Positions 1-5,749 of a stretch of DNA of 5,749 nt are shown here, piece by piece. The stretch is from assembly GCA_003353825.1 (NCBI GenBank), contig PIVW01000384.1, forward strand, positions 1 to 5,749, written 5' to 3'. The stretch comes from Chloroflexota bacterium. Its GTDB lineage: Bacteria; Chloroflexota; Anaerolineae; J102. Below the pieces are notes generated by a model that searched no databases, was not told the origin of the DNA, and saw only the letters and a program-made list of their open reading frames with translations. The number at the start of each line of letters is the position of its first letter. Positions within the stretch are counted from its first letter, which is position 1. A program made the position numbers and the translations under genes.

Positions 1-35
1 CAGGAATACGTGGCAGTGATTTTCTGTTCAGATGC

Positions 36-299
36 TCACTCCCTGAACCCGCATATAGTAGCATTCTCAGGAATCATACTGCATGTTGTGGTTACAAACT
101 AGCACCATTGGTTATTAAGCAATCTCAGCGTACGCTCCTCTTCGATTGGGTGCATGCCAGCAATGATCTCGGTGCGTGTGGCAACAGATATAAAAAGTGC
201 AGTTCTTTGCGCATACCAGCCGAGGAATAGATTCTCAATTCGTTGTTCTCGGCGAATAAGTTTAATAAGAACGTTGGAGTCAAGTAGGTTGCCGTGCAG
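36..299 (-). pseudogene. Remnant of a VapC-like PIN-domain toxin
   Basis: VapC toxins are small PIN-domain ribonucleases inhibited by the antitoxin encoded just upstream. In the frame beginning with a CTG at 299-297 the sequence reads LLDSNVLIKLIRREQR, then FISVATRTEIIAGM, which are the first two PIN acidic motifs (Asp about residue 7, Glu about residue 44). The frame stops at 99-101 after about 66 residues. The same frame then resumes as VTTTCSMIPENATICGFRE and ends at 36-38, resembling the usual C-terminal end of these toxins. About 45 residues in between, including the third acidic motif, are missing compared with a usual length near 125-135, so no active nuclease can be made. The start is uncertain: no ATG is present, only CTG with a GGAG about 12 bases upstream, and the neighbouring frame reads TATYL just before, so a small frame change near the start is also possible. 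It overlaps the end of the antitoxin gene, as in many vapBC pairs. Confidence 0.72.
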
Positions 300-639
300 T
301 CTTGATCTTCTCTCCTGGCAGTGGCTTCGTTTTCACATCGTCCTCATCTTCTGCTAGCATCTCATCCCAGGTACGCGACACCGATGCCTCACGTAAATCC
401 CGCACCCAGCGATCAACATCCTCTTCGGCAAGCATTTCTGGATGATCTTCCGCTTTCCAGATTGGCCCTTCCTCCCGCAATTCAGTGAGCACTTTCCCCC
501 AACTTTCGTGTCTGATCGCAGCTTGTACAGCTTCTACTATAAATTTGTTTCGTTCCCGCTTCGGCGTCAGATCTCTCAGACTTTCCAGAACATCAACCGG
601 AAACGTGACGTTGATCCGTTTCGTCGTAGTCGTAAGCAT
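280..639 (-). CDS. VapB-like ribbon-helix-helix antitoxin, orphaned
   Basis: This 119-residue protein is probably the antitoxin and autorepressor of a type II toxin-antitoxin pair. Residues 7-14 (KRINVTFP) fit the DNA-contacting beta strand of a ribbon-helix-helix domain, followed by helices at about 15-26 and 29-46 (ERNKFIVEAVQAAIRHES). The remaining part is acidic and rich in Glu, Asp and Trp (PIWKAEDHPEMLAEEDVDRW, then TWDEMLAEDEDD), typical of the flexible segment that wraps the toxin. It is longer than many such antitoxins, which are often 70-90 residues, and the last 15 residues or so are basic and may be readthrough into the toxin's leader. The ATG at 639 follows a weak ribosome binding site. 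Downstream is the broken PIN toxin; upstream is a three-half-site operator. The family name comes from motif recognition and the toxin remnant, so the domain call is firm and the exact antitoxin subfamily is not. Confidence 0.8.
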   Translation of the reverse strand: MLTTTTKRINVTFPVDVLESLRDLTPKRERNKFIVEAVQAAIRHESWGKVLTELREEGPIWKAEDHPEMLAEEDVDRWVRDLREASVSRTWDEMLAEDEDDVKTKPLPGEKIKTARQPT

Positions 640-657
640 AAGCTTGATTTCTTAGGC

Positions 658-691
658 TGGTGTAATTAGTTTACACCATTTCATTACACCA
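658..691. promoter_or_regulatory. Operator with three 8-bp half-sites at 13-bp spacing
   Basis: Three exact copies of one octamer occur: TGGTGTAA at 658-665 on the plus strand, and its complement TTACACCA at 671-678 and 684-691. Each pair is separated by exactly 5 bases (ttagt, tttca), giving a 13-bp period; the first two form an inverted repeat and the last two a direct repeat. Ribbon-helix-helix antitoxins bind short repeated half-sites upstream of their own gene, and this array starts 19 bases before the antitoxin ATG and covers its predicted promoter. The binding by this antitoxin is inferred; the repeats are seen directly. Confidence 0.75.
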
Positions 692-696
692 CACAA
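668..696 (-). promoter_or_regulatory. Predicted promoter of the antitoxin gene
   Basis: On the minus strand TTGTGT (696-691) and TAAACT (673-668) are separated by 17 bases, a sigma70-like -35/-10 pair with 3 of 6 and 4 of 6 consensus matches. Transcription would begin near 661, about 22 bases before the ATG at 639. Both boxes lie within or beside the half-site array, so bound repressor would block polymerase. The match is moderate and the position is what makes it plausible. Confidence 0.5.
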
Positions 697-808
697 TGAT
701 TCACTGTGGCGGGTCACGACGCCGCAATGTCCAAACTAACCTGCCCCCTCACCAACCACCATGAGCATTGGCTTAACCTTCACTTTTTGAGTCTCATCAC
801 TGTTTCAT

Positions 809-2584
809 ATGATTGCCAGAGAACGGATTTTTAGCCTGCTCACTCTCCTCTACGGAGAAATAACTGCAAGTAAAGTTTGGCCTCGGTTAGAGAGGCGGCT
901 CGGCGAATTTGCCGCGACCAATCCGCAGCTATGTGAACGTGCTCTCTCCTCCGCTCGACAGTTGAACGAGCAGGACGCTATCCTCATCACGTATGGCGGC
1001 CAGATAAGTGAGCCGAATCAGGCGCCTTTACAGACTCTGAAACGGTTTGTGGACGAGCACCTGAGCGATGCTGTCAGCGGCGTTCATATCCTGCCCTGTT
1101 TTCCCTATTCATCGGATGACGGTTTTTCTGTTATAGATTATCTGGAAATCGATTCTGATCTGGGGGATTGGCAGGACATCGAGAGTTTGGGGCAGGATTA
1201 TCTTCTGATGCTGGACGCAGTGATCAATCACATCTCCCAAGAAAGTGCTTGGTTTAAGGGATTCCGGCGGAGTGAACCAACCTATGCAGATTACTTCATC
1301 ACCGCCGATCCCGATGCTGATTACTCGATGGTGGTGCGCCCGCGCGCCCTTCCCTTGCTTACCTCTGTCGAAACATCAGATGGCATACGCCATGTTTGGA
1401 CAACCTTCAGCGAGGACCAGATCGACCTGCATTACGCTAATCCTCAGGTCTTGCTGAGGATCATCGACGTGATGCTTCATTACGTCCAGCACGGCGCTGA
1501 GATCATTCGCCTGGATGCCATTGCCTATCTGTGGAAAGAGATGGGGACGTCGTGCATCCATCTACCACAGACCCATGCTGTCGTGAAGCTATGGCGAGCT
1601 GTACTGGACGAGGTGGCGCCGCACGTCATCCTCATCACCGAAACTAACGTACCCCATGCCGAGAATATCAGTTATTTCGGCGAAACTCTGCCGGGTGGTG
1701 GCAGCGATGAAGCGCAAATGGTCTACAACTTCTCATTGGCCCCGCTGACTCTGCACAGCTTTCAGAGTGGCGAGGTCCGCAAACTCTCGGCGTGGGCGGC
1801 CAGTTTAGATTCTCCCACGCCCGGCGCTACCTTTTTCAACTTCATCGCCTCACACGACGGTATCGGCGTGCGTCCTGCAGAGGGTATTTTGAGCAGTGAT
1901 GAGATTCGAGCGCTAGCCGATCAAACGCAAGCGCATGCTGGAAAGGTCAGCCACAAGACCAACCTTGACGGCTCACAAAGTGTCTATGAGTTAAACACTA
2001 CCCTCTTCGATTTCTTGAACGATCCCGCTGAACCCAGCCCGCTAGATGTCCCTCGTTTTCTCGCTTCGCAGGCGATATTGCTCTCACTAAAGGGCGTACC
2101 GGGCATCTATATTCACAGTCTGATCGGGTCTCGAAACTGTCATACGTGTTCTGCAGAAACCGGCCGAGCGCGCTCCCTTAATCGGCAGAAATTCTCATGG
2201 TCGGAACTAGAAGGGGATTTAGCCGATCCGGCGGGGTGCAGGCGCCAGGTGTTCGACGGTTACCGGCACATGTTGCGTGTGCGCCGCCAACACCCGGCCT
2301 TCCATCCAGCAGGCGAACAGCGGGTGCTGGATCTGCATCCGGCCGTCTTCGCCATTATCCGAATTTCCCCTAGATCTTCGCTGGACAGTGAAGCAGCAGA
2401 TGTGGTGTTGTGTCTAGTCAATGTATCGAAGCGAGAACAAGGGCTGGGGTTGGCGCCTCTTATCGATAGCCTTCCTCAGATGAGAATTGGATATGACCTG
2501 TTGACCAACGACCAGCCGTCGCAGATCTCTCAGTCGATCACGTTGCGTCCCTACCAGCTCCGATGGTTCAAGCTCATCGAATAG
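809..2584 (+). CDS. GH13_18 glycoside phosphorylase (glucosylglycerate/sucrose phosphorylase-like)
   Basis: The 591-residue protein is a cytoplasmic (beta/alpha)8-barrel enzyme of glycoside hydrolase family 13, subfamily 18, which split or form alpha-glucosides with phosphate and release alpha-glucose 1-phosphate. Conserved regions appear in order: DAVINH (136-141), IRLDAIAYLWK with the nucleophile Asp236, ITETNVPHAENISYFG with the acid/base Glu278, and FIASHDGIG with the transition-state Asp350. Later come the family-typical VYELN (392-396), LKGVPGIYIHSLIGSRN (427-443) and GRARSLNRQKFSW (452-464). An N-terminal stretch of about 57 residues precedes ILITYGG, where classic sucrose phosphorylases begin almost at once; this and the total length fit glucosylglycerate phosphorylases of the YcjM type better. 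A sucrose or sucrose-6-phosphate substrate cannot be excluded. There is no signal peptide. ATG 809 is the first possible ATG after an upstream in-frame stop (788-790), and no clear ribosome binding site precedes it. The CBS-protein gene follows after 88 bases. Confidence 0.88.
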   Translation: MIARERIFSLLTLLYGEITASKVWPRLERRLGEFAATNPQLCERALSSARQLNEQDAILITYGGQISEPNQAPLQTLKRFVDEHLSDAVSGVHILPCFPYSSDDGFSVIDYLEIDSDLGDWQDIESLGQDYLLMLDAVINHISQESAWFKGFRRSEPTYADYFITADPDADYSMVVRPRALPLLTSVETSDGIRHVWTTFSEDQIDLHYANPQVLLRIIDVMLHYVQHGAEIIRLDAIAYLWKEMGTSCIHLPQTHAVVKLWRAVLDEVAPHVILITETNVPHAENISYFGETLPGGGSDEAQMVYNFSLAPLTLHSFQSGEVRKLSAWAASLDSPTPGATFFNFIASHDGIGVRPAEGILSSDEIRALADQTQAHAGKVSHKTNLDGSQSVYELNTTLFDFLNDPAEPSPLDVPRFLASQAILLSLKGVPGIYIHSLIGSRNCHTCSAETGRARSLNRQKFSWSELEGDLADPAGCRRQVFDGYRHMLRVRRQHPAFHPAGEQRVLDLHPAVFAIIRISPRSSLDSEAADVVLCLVNVSKREQGLGLAPLIDSLPQMRIGYDLLTNDQPSQISQSITLRPYQLRWFKLIE

Positions 2585-2663
2585 CAACTGTCCCCTGCTA
2601 TAAACATTGATGCCAACGGGCGCTGGCGGTATGATTTTACTCCGAATCAACACCCGGCTGCCG

Positions 2664-2669
2664 AGGAGG
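2664..2669 (+). promoter_or_regulatory. Ribosome binding site of the CBS-protein gene
   Basis: AGGAGG lies 3 bases before the ATG at 2673. It is the strongest Shine-Dalgarno sequence in the window and favours this start over the in-frame ATG at 2607, whose extra 22 residues look unlike CBS-protein sequence. The spacing is on the short side. Confidence 0.6.
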
Positions 2670-2672
2670 CCT

Positions 2673-3213
2673 ATGTTCTATACGCTCGAACAGGTACTCG
2701 CCAATCGCAAACCGCTCATCACCATTCGTTTCGACGCTTCATTGCTGGGCGCGTTCCGTATATTGGTAGGGCAGTGGCTTGGCCAGCTTCCGGTTATCGA
2801 CGAGACGGGCAGGTTCAAAGGCGTAATATCGCAGCAAGCGATTCGCGGCATCTATTATCTGGCCGATGGTAAAGTGCCGCTATTCTATCTTGCCGTTGCA
2901 GATTGTATGGAGCCGGTACATACCCTTTCCTTGCAAGATGACTTGCTCTGGTTGTCGATAATCTGCGCAACCGCGGCGTCTACGCGGTCGTTGTCATCCA
3001 TGATGAGCTACCTATCGGCATCCCCACCGGCAAGGATATGTAGGTATCCTGCTGGAGGAGCGAATAGCGCATAGTTGGTTTAGCCAACGGCCACTATCCG
3101 AGCCCGCTTCCCCTTTACCGCCCCGACCAGAGAACAAAAAAGCTAGGGCCAGAGCCAATAACCCCTATTTTCGGATCATGGGACGCAAGCCGCGCTCCTT
3201 GTATCGGTCCTAG
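2673..3213 (+). pseudogene. Two-CBS-domain protein, broken by two frameshifts
   Basis: CBS domain pairs usually sense adenine nucleotides or SAM. From ATG 2673 the first frame gives LITIRFDASLLGAF and GQLPVIDETGRFKGVIS (first CBS domain, residues 15-62) and the start of the second (VADCMEPVHTLSLQDDLL). Near 2946-2949 the homology moves to another frame, which reads LVVDNLRNRGVYAVVVIHDELPIGI...GKDM and stops at 3041-3043. It then moves again, reading GILLEERIAHSWFSQRPLSE and on to a stop at 3211-3213. Both shifts equal one lost base (ctc-tgg for ctcctgg; atgtagg for atggtagg). Restored, the protein would be about 180 residues. Translated as it stands, it runs on out of frame to 3074. No slippery heptamer is present at the first shift. 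It follows the phosphorylase gene by 88 bases and may share its transcript. Either a real pseudogene or two sequencing errors would explain it. Confidence 0.75.
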
Positions 3214-3234
3214 AGGGTTTCCGCCAAAATCAGC

Positions 3235-4467
3235 CTAGCGGGTAAACAACGCAACCGTCGCCACATAATATGTCTGGGGAGCCACATCGATGGGCGTCGC
3301 TTCTTGGAATGCGTAGCCTGCCCGTTGCAGTTCAGGTAAATCCCGTGCCAGTGTGGCCGGGTTATGGGCAACATAGGCCAGGCGGCGCCCGCCCATACGG
3401 GCCAGATTTTGGGCCAGGCGATGTCCCATGCCCTCTGCTGGGGGGGCTACCACGGGCAGCGCGATGGGGTCCTGCAATTTGCGCAACACTTTCGGGGGCG
3501 GACCTTCGTGCAACATCACGTTATCGAGATGGCTGCAATTGAATGCGCAATCCTCCATGGCAATGGCCTCTTCGTCGATACCAATGACAAGACTGAGTCG
3601 GCCGGAAAAGCCCAAAGTGAACAGGCCGTTTCCGCAGTAAACATCCATCATCACCTGCCCCGGGCTAGGTCGCACATAATCGGCAACCACCTCGACAATA
3701 GCTTGCTGGGCGGCGGGGTGGGTGGGACGACGCGTACCGGCTGTGAATCGGTAATCATGGCCGGCAATGGTTTCAAAGAACCAGGGATCGCCTATCAAAG
3801 GCACGATCTCGCCATTGTTTTTCTCCAGCACGATGGAGACCGGGATATCCACTTCGATCTCGGGGACTTGATCACGATGTGTGCGTATGGCAACCAAGCG
3901 TTGTTCATTGCTGAGCCCAGCGCTCAAATCGACACTACGCAATCCATCCCAGGCGACATTGAAATCTTCATACAGACCGGCCAGTGTGGGATGCAGAATA
4001 GGGCAGTGATCGATAGGATGGACATCGTAGCTGCCCGGTTGTCGCAGACCTAAGGATTCGCCACTTGAGGGCAAGAACATCATCTGGGTGCGATACGATT
4101 GCTCGGGCACAAGATTCACAGTCGGGCGAACGATGGCTTTGTTCAGGCGTCCCACCCGTTGTAACTGATCCCTAACAATGCGTCGTTTATAATCCAGTTG
4201 TGCTTTGCGCTTGATGTGTTGCCACTGGCAGCCACCGCAATATCCCGGGCCGAAATGGGGACAGAAGGGTTCTGTGCGATCGGGGCTGGCCTGGATCACC
4301 TCCAACAGCTTACCCCGTAACCAGCGACTGTGCTCTTCCACCAGTTCTACACGCACGGTCTCGCCGGGTAGGGCATAAGCGACAAATACCACACGCTTGC
4401 CGACCTTGCCCAGCGCTTCACCGCCGTGAGCAACACCTGTTAGTTTGACTTCCAATTCTTTGACCAT
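3235..4467 (-). CDS. RlmD/RumA-like TRAM methyltransferase homologue lacking catalytic residues
   Basis: Relatives are SAM-dependent RNA m5U methyltransferases acting on 23S rRNA or tRNA. Numbering from the ATG at 4467: an N-terminal TRAM RNA-binding domain (residues 2-61); Fe-S cluster cysteines at 69, 77, 80 (CPHFGPGYCGGC) and 155 (DHCPIL); and a Rossmann methyltransferase domain with motif I DVYCGNGLFTL from Asp275. However, the family's SCNP, carrying the nucleophilic Cys (Cys389 in E. coli RlmD), is AHNP here (His368). The general-base Glu of the C-terminal motif (Glu424 there) is Ala403 in PQTYYVATVALF. The DPxR motif is APPA (341-344), and the QVN motif aligns with PTH (248-250). The frame is otherwise open for 410 residues, close to normal length. 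It may be a pseudoenzyme that still binds RNA, SAM and a cluster, or may use different chemistry. A TTG at 4488 would add 7 residues, but a perfect -10 box there favours ATG 4467. Confidence 0.85.
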   Translation of the reverse strand: MVKELEVKLTGVAHGGEALGKVGKRVVFVAYALPGETVRVELVEEHSRWLRGKLLEVIQASPDRTEPFCPHFGPGYCGGCQWQHIKRKAQLDYKRRIVRDQLQRVGRLNKAIVRPTVNLVPEQSYRTQMMFLPSSGESLGLRQPGSYDVHPIDHCPILHPTLAGLYEDFNVAWDGLRSVDLSAGLSNEQRLVAIRTHRDQVPEIEVDIPVSIVLEKNNGEIVPLIGDPWFFETIAGHDYRFTAGTRRPTHPAAQQAIVEVVADYVRPSPGQVMMDVYCGNGLFTLGFSGRLSLVIGIDEEAIAMEDCAFNCSHLDNVMLHEGPPPKVLRKLQDPIALPVVAPPAEGMGHRLAQNLARMGGRRLAYVAHNPATLARDLPELQRAGYAFQEATPIDVAPQTYYVATVALFTR

Positions 4468-4473
4468 GTCATC

Positions 4474-4479
4474 ATTATA
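4474..4479 (-). promoter_or_regulatory. -10 box for a leaderless transcript of the RlmD-like gene
   Basis: A perfect TATAAT lies on the minus strand with exactly 6 bases (gatgac) between it and the ATG at 4467. Transcription would therefore start on the A of the ATG, giving a leaderless mRNA. There is no Shine-Dalgarno sequence. A good -35 box is not seen at the usual distance. Confidence 0.55.
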
Positions 4480-4585
4480 GCGGATCAATGCTCAAATCGT
4501 GACACTTGTCGGTTCGGTAATGTATCCGGCGTTTACCCTCCAGCCTTTTTAACAACCGGACAGGTCGACGTGAGTCCACTGCCGG

Positions 4586-4614
4586 TAGACAGTTGCCTGA
4601 GAAATGTGTAATAT
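4586..4614 (+). promoter_or_regulatory. Promoter of the radical SAM gene, predicted leaderless
   Basis: TAGACA (4586-4591, 5 of 6 matches to TTGACA) is followed by 17 bases and TAATAT (4609-4614, 4 of 6 matches to TATAAT). The predicted start of transcription is 4621-4622, on or beside the ATG at 4622. No ribosome binding site is present. This placement argues against the in-frame ATG at 4604, which lies inside the promoter spacer. Confidence 0.6.
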
Positions 4615-4621
4615 CTCTGTT

Positions 4622-5491
4622 ATGGTCCAGGAAATCACCGCGAAGGTGCTGCTCTCACACGTCAAACAGCCCGATGACTGGTTCGGTCTGAAGTACAACA
4701 TGAACCTGTATCGGGGCTGCCAACACCAGTGCATCTATTGCGATTCTCGTAGCCTCTGCTATGGTATTGAGGATTTCAGGGACATTCTTGTCAAGGCCAA
4801 TGCCATTGATTTACTGCGCAAAGAACTGGCAAGTAAGCGGGTGAAAGGCGTGATCGGTACAGGTTCGATGAACGATCCCTACATGCCCATCGAGGCAAAA
4901 CTGCGATTGACACGACAGGCGTTGGAGGTCATCGCCCAGTCTCGTTTTCCCGTCCACATCATTACCAAAGGGGACTTGGTAGTGCGAGACCTGGACTTGT
5001 TGCAACGCATCAGTGAGATTTATGCAGCCGTTAGTTATACGGTTACTACCAGCGACGATGATCTCGCACGTAAGTTGGAGCCGGGCGCTGCCTCGCCATC
5101 AGCACGTTTTCAGGCGATGCGTGTCCTGGCCGATCAGGGAATCCTCACCGGTGTCACCATGATGCCGATTCTACCCTTTGTAGAGGACACGGAAGAGAAT
5201 ATCGCCGGGATCGTGCATGCTGCCCACGAGAGTGGTGCTGCCTATATCCTCCCAGCCTTTGGCATGACTTTGCGAGATCGCCAGCGCGCATACTACTACG
5301 AGAAATTGGACCGCCATCTCCCCGGCACGAGTTCTCGATACATCAAAGCCTTTGGTGAACAATACTACGCACCGGCTCGAAATCTGCGTCATTTGCAGGC
5401 GCACTTCAAGGCGCTATGCCACGAATTGGGTATCAGCACCTGCATTCCCAAATACCAGCCCGAAACCGCCACACAACTCGAACTATTCTGA
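4622..5491 (+). CDS. SPL-family radical SAM protein
   Basis: The 289-residue protein belongs to the radical SAM superfamily and most resembles the COG1533 group related to spore photoproduct lyase. These enzymes use a [4Fe-4S] cluster to cleave SAM to a 5'-deoxyadenosyl radical; the substrate of most members outside endospore formers is unknown. The cluster motif is C33-x3-C37-x2-C40 (RGCQHQCIYCDSRS). Further family features are GTGSMNDPYMPIE (79-91), the barrel strand VHIITKGDLVVRDLDLL, VSYTVTTSDDDLARKLEPGAASPSAR (137-162), GVTMMPILPFVEDTEENI (177-194) and the C-terminal QLELF. No auxiliary cluster domain is seen. A repair function is not implied, since nothing else here points to sporulation or photoproduct repair. 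Start ATG 4622 is chosen because a promoter with its -10 box at 4609-4614 leaves no room for the ATG at 4604. It is transcribed divergently from the RlmD-like gene. Confidence 0.9.
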   Translation: MVQEITAKVLLSHVKQPDDWFGLKYNMNLYRGCQHQCIYCDSRSLCYGIEDFRDILVKANAIDLLRKELASKRVKGVIGTGSMNDPYMPIEAKLRLTRQALEVIAQSRFPVHIITKGDLVVRDLDLLQRISEIYAAVSYTVTTSDDDLARKLEPGAASPSARFQAMRVLADQGILTGVTMMPILPFVEDTEENIAGIVHAAHESGAAYILPAFGMTLRDRQRAYYYEKLDRHLPGTSSRYIKAFGEQYYAPARNLRHLQAHFKALCHELGISTCIPKYQPETATQLELF

Positions 5492-5557
5492 ATCAGAGGT
5501 CGTGCGATAACCGCCGATAGTGCAAGGTGGCAGATCGTAGTAAGTACCTAGCAATTG

Positions 5558-5596
5558 TTCCCAGACTGCGCTGGGAAAATGAGGCCCCGTTGGGGC
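5558..5596 (+). other. Two tandem hairpins after the radical SAM gene
   Basis: TTCCCAG (5558-5564) and CTGGGAA (5571-5577) form a perfect 7-bp stem with a 6-base loop. Seven bases on, GCCCC (5584-5588) and GGGGC (5592-5596) form a 5-bp GC-only stem with a 3-base loop. Neither is followed by a T run, so they are not standard intrinsic terminators. They may protect the 3' end of the transcript or slow polymerase. Confidence 0.45.
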
Positions 5597-5598
5597 AG

Positions 5599-5627
5599 TT
5601 GACATGAAGCATGTGTGCTACTAAACT
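5599..5627 (+). promoter_or_regulatory. Strong predicted promoter pointing out of the window
   Basis: A perfect TTGACA (5599-5604), a 17-base spacer and TAAACT (5622-5627, 4 of 6 matches) make the best promoter match in the window. Transcription would begin near 5634. No convincing gene follows in the remaining 115 bases, so the transcript is either a gene beyond 5749 with a long leader or a small RNA. Confidence 0.5.
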
Positions 5628-5749
5628 ATCTTGGCTCTTTGGGATTTTGCGTGACGAACACGAATCTTGGCCGATGACACCACTACATCTCGTGGTTAGC
5701 GATGTCAGACGCCCAGATAAAGGGCGGTAAAAATCCGCATCACGCGAAA

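Noticed and set aside
154..357. Plus-strand frame of 67 codons over the toxin remnant
   Set aside because: It is antisense to recognisable PIN-domain and antitoxin sequence and has no domain character of its own.
787..813. TTGAGT/TATGAT as a promoter for the phosphorylase gene
   Set aside because: The spacer is only 15 bases and the predicted transcription start would fall inside the coding region, after the only usable ATG.
2607..2672. ATG 2607 as the start of the CBS protein
   Set aside because: It has no ribosome binding site, and the extra residues look unlike CBS-protein sequence, whereas ATG 2673 follows AGGAGG.
2940..2955. Programmed ribosomal frameshift in the CBS gene
   Set aside because: There is no slippery heptamer at the shift point, and a second independent shift follows at about 3041, which fits mutation or sequencing error better.
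3136..3158. Minus-strand terminator candidate: a GC-rich stretch followed by TTTTTT, downstream of the RlmD-like gene
   Set aside because: The best stem I can draw is only about 3-4 bp, too weak to call a terminator.
3364..4053. Long plus-strand open frame of 229 codons antisense to the RlmD-like gene
   Set aside because: It lies wholly opposite a frame with clear TRAM, Fe-S and SAM motifs, and its own translation shows no recognisable domain.
5611..5730. Small plus-strand frame of 39 codons starting MCATKLSWLFGILRDE
   Set aside because: The only nearby promoter has its -10 box inside this frame, after its start codon, there is no ribosome binding site, and the sequence matches no family I recognise.

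Overview
This window reads as a chromosomal segment of moderate GC content from a bacterium with compact, mostly divergently arranged genes. Protein character (a long sucrose-phosphorylase-like GH13 enzyme, a CBS-pair protein, a TRAM/uracil-C5 methyltransferase homologue, an SPL-like radical SAM protein and a vapBC-type locus) and two promoters set directly against ATG codons suggest Chloroflexota or a similar deep-branching group. That assignment rests on impression, without rRNA or marker genes. No rRNA, tRNA, CRISPR array or intact insertion sequence was seen.

Left part (1-700, minus strand): a toxin-antitoxin locus. The ribbon-helix-helix antitoxin (280-639) is intact. The overlapping PIN-domain toxin behind it is a wreck: N-terminal half, in-frame stop, then a short C-terminal piece, with the middle and its conserved acidic residue gone. 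Upstream of the antitoxin lie three identical 8-bp half-sites at strict 13-bp spacing, overlapping a plausible sigma70-type promoter, as expected of an autoregulatory operator.

Middle (809-3213, plus strand): a 591-residue GH13_18 glycoside phosphorylase, most like glucosylglycerate phosphorylases, followed after 88 bases by a gene for a two-CBS-domain protein. The CBS gene has a good ribosome binding site but is broken by two separate one-base losses; the reading frame can be followed through all three frames to 3213.

Right part (3235-5491): two divergent genes share a short intergenic region. On the minus strand is an RlmD/RumA-like protein that keeps its TRAM domain, four Fe-S cysteines and SAM-binding motif I, but has lost the catalytic cysteine, the general-base glutamate and other active-site residues, so it looks like a pseudoenzyme or an enzyme with changed chemistry. 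On the plus strand is an SPL-family radical SAM protein. Both have a -10 box ending 6-7 bases before an ATG, which predicts leaderless mRNAs and decides both starts.

The last 258 bases hold two hairpins and a strong consensus promoter pointing out of the window, with no convincing gene. The most unusual items are the active-site-less RlmD homologue, the three-half-site operator of an orphaned antitoxin, and the mirrored leaderless promoters.
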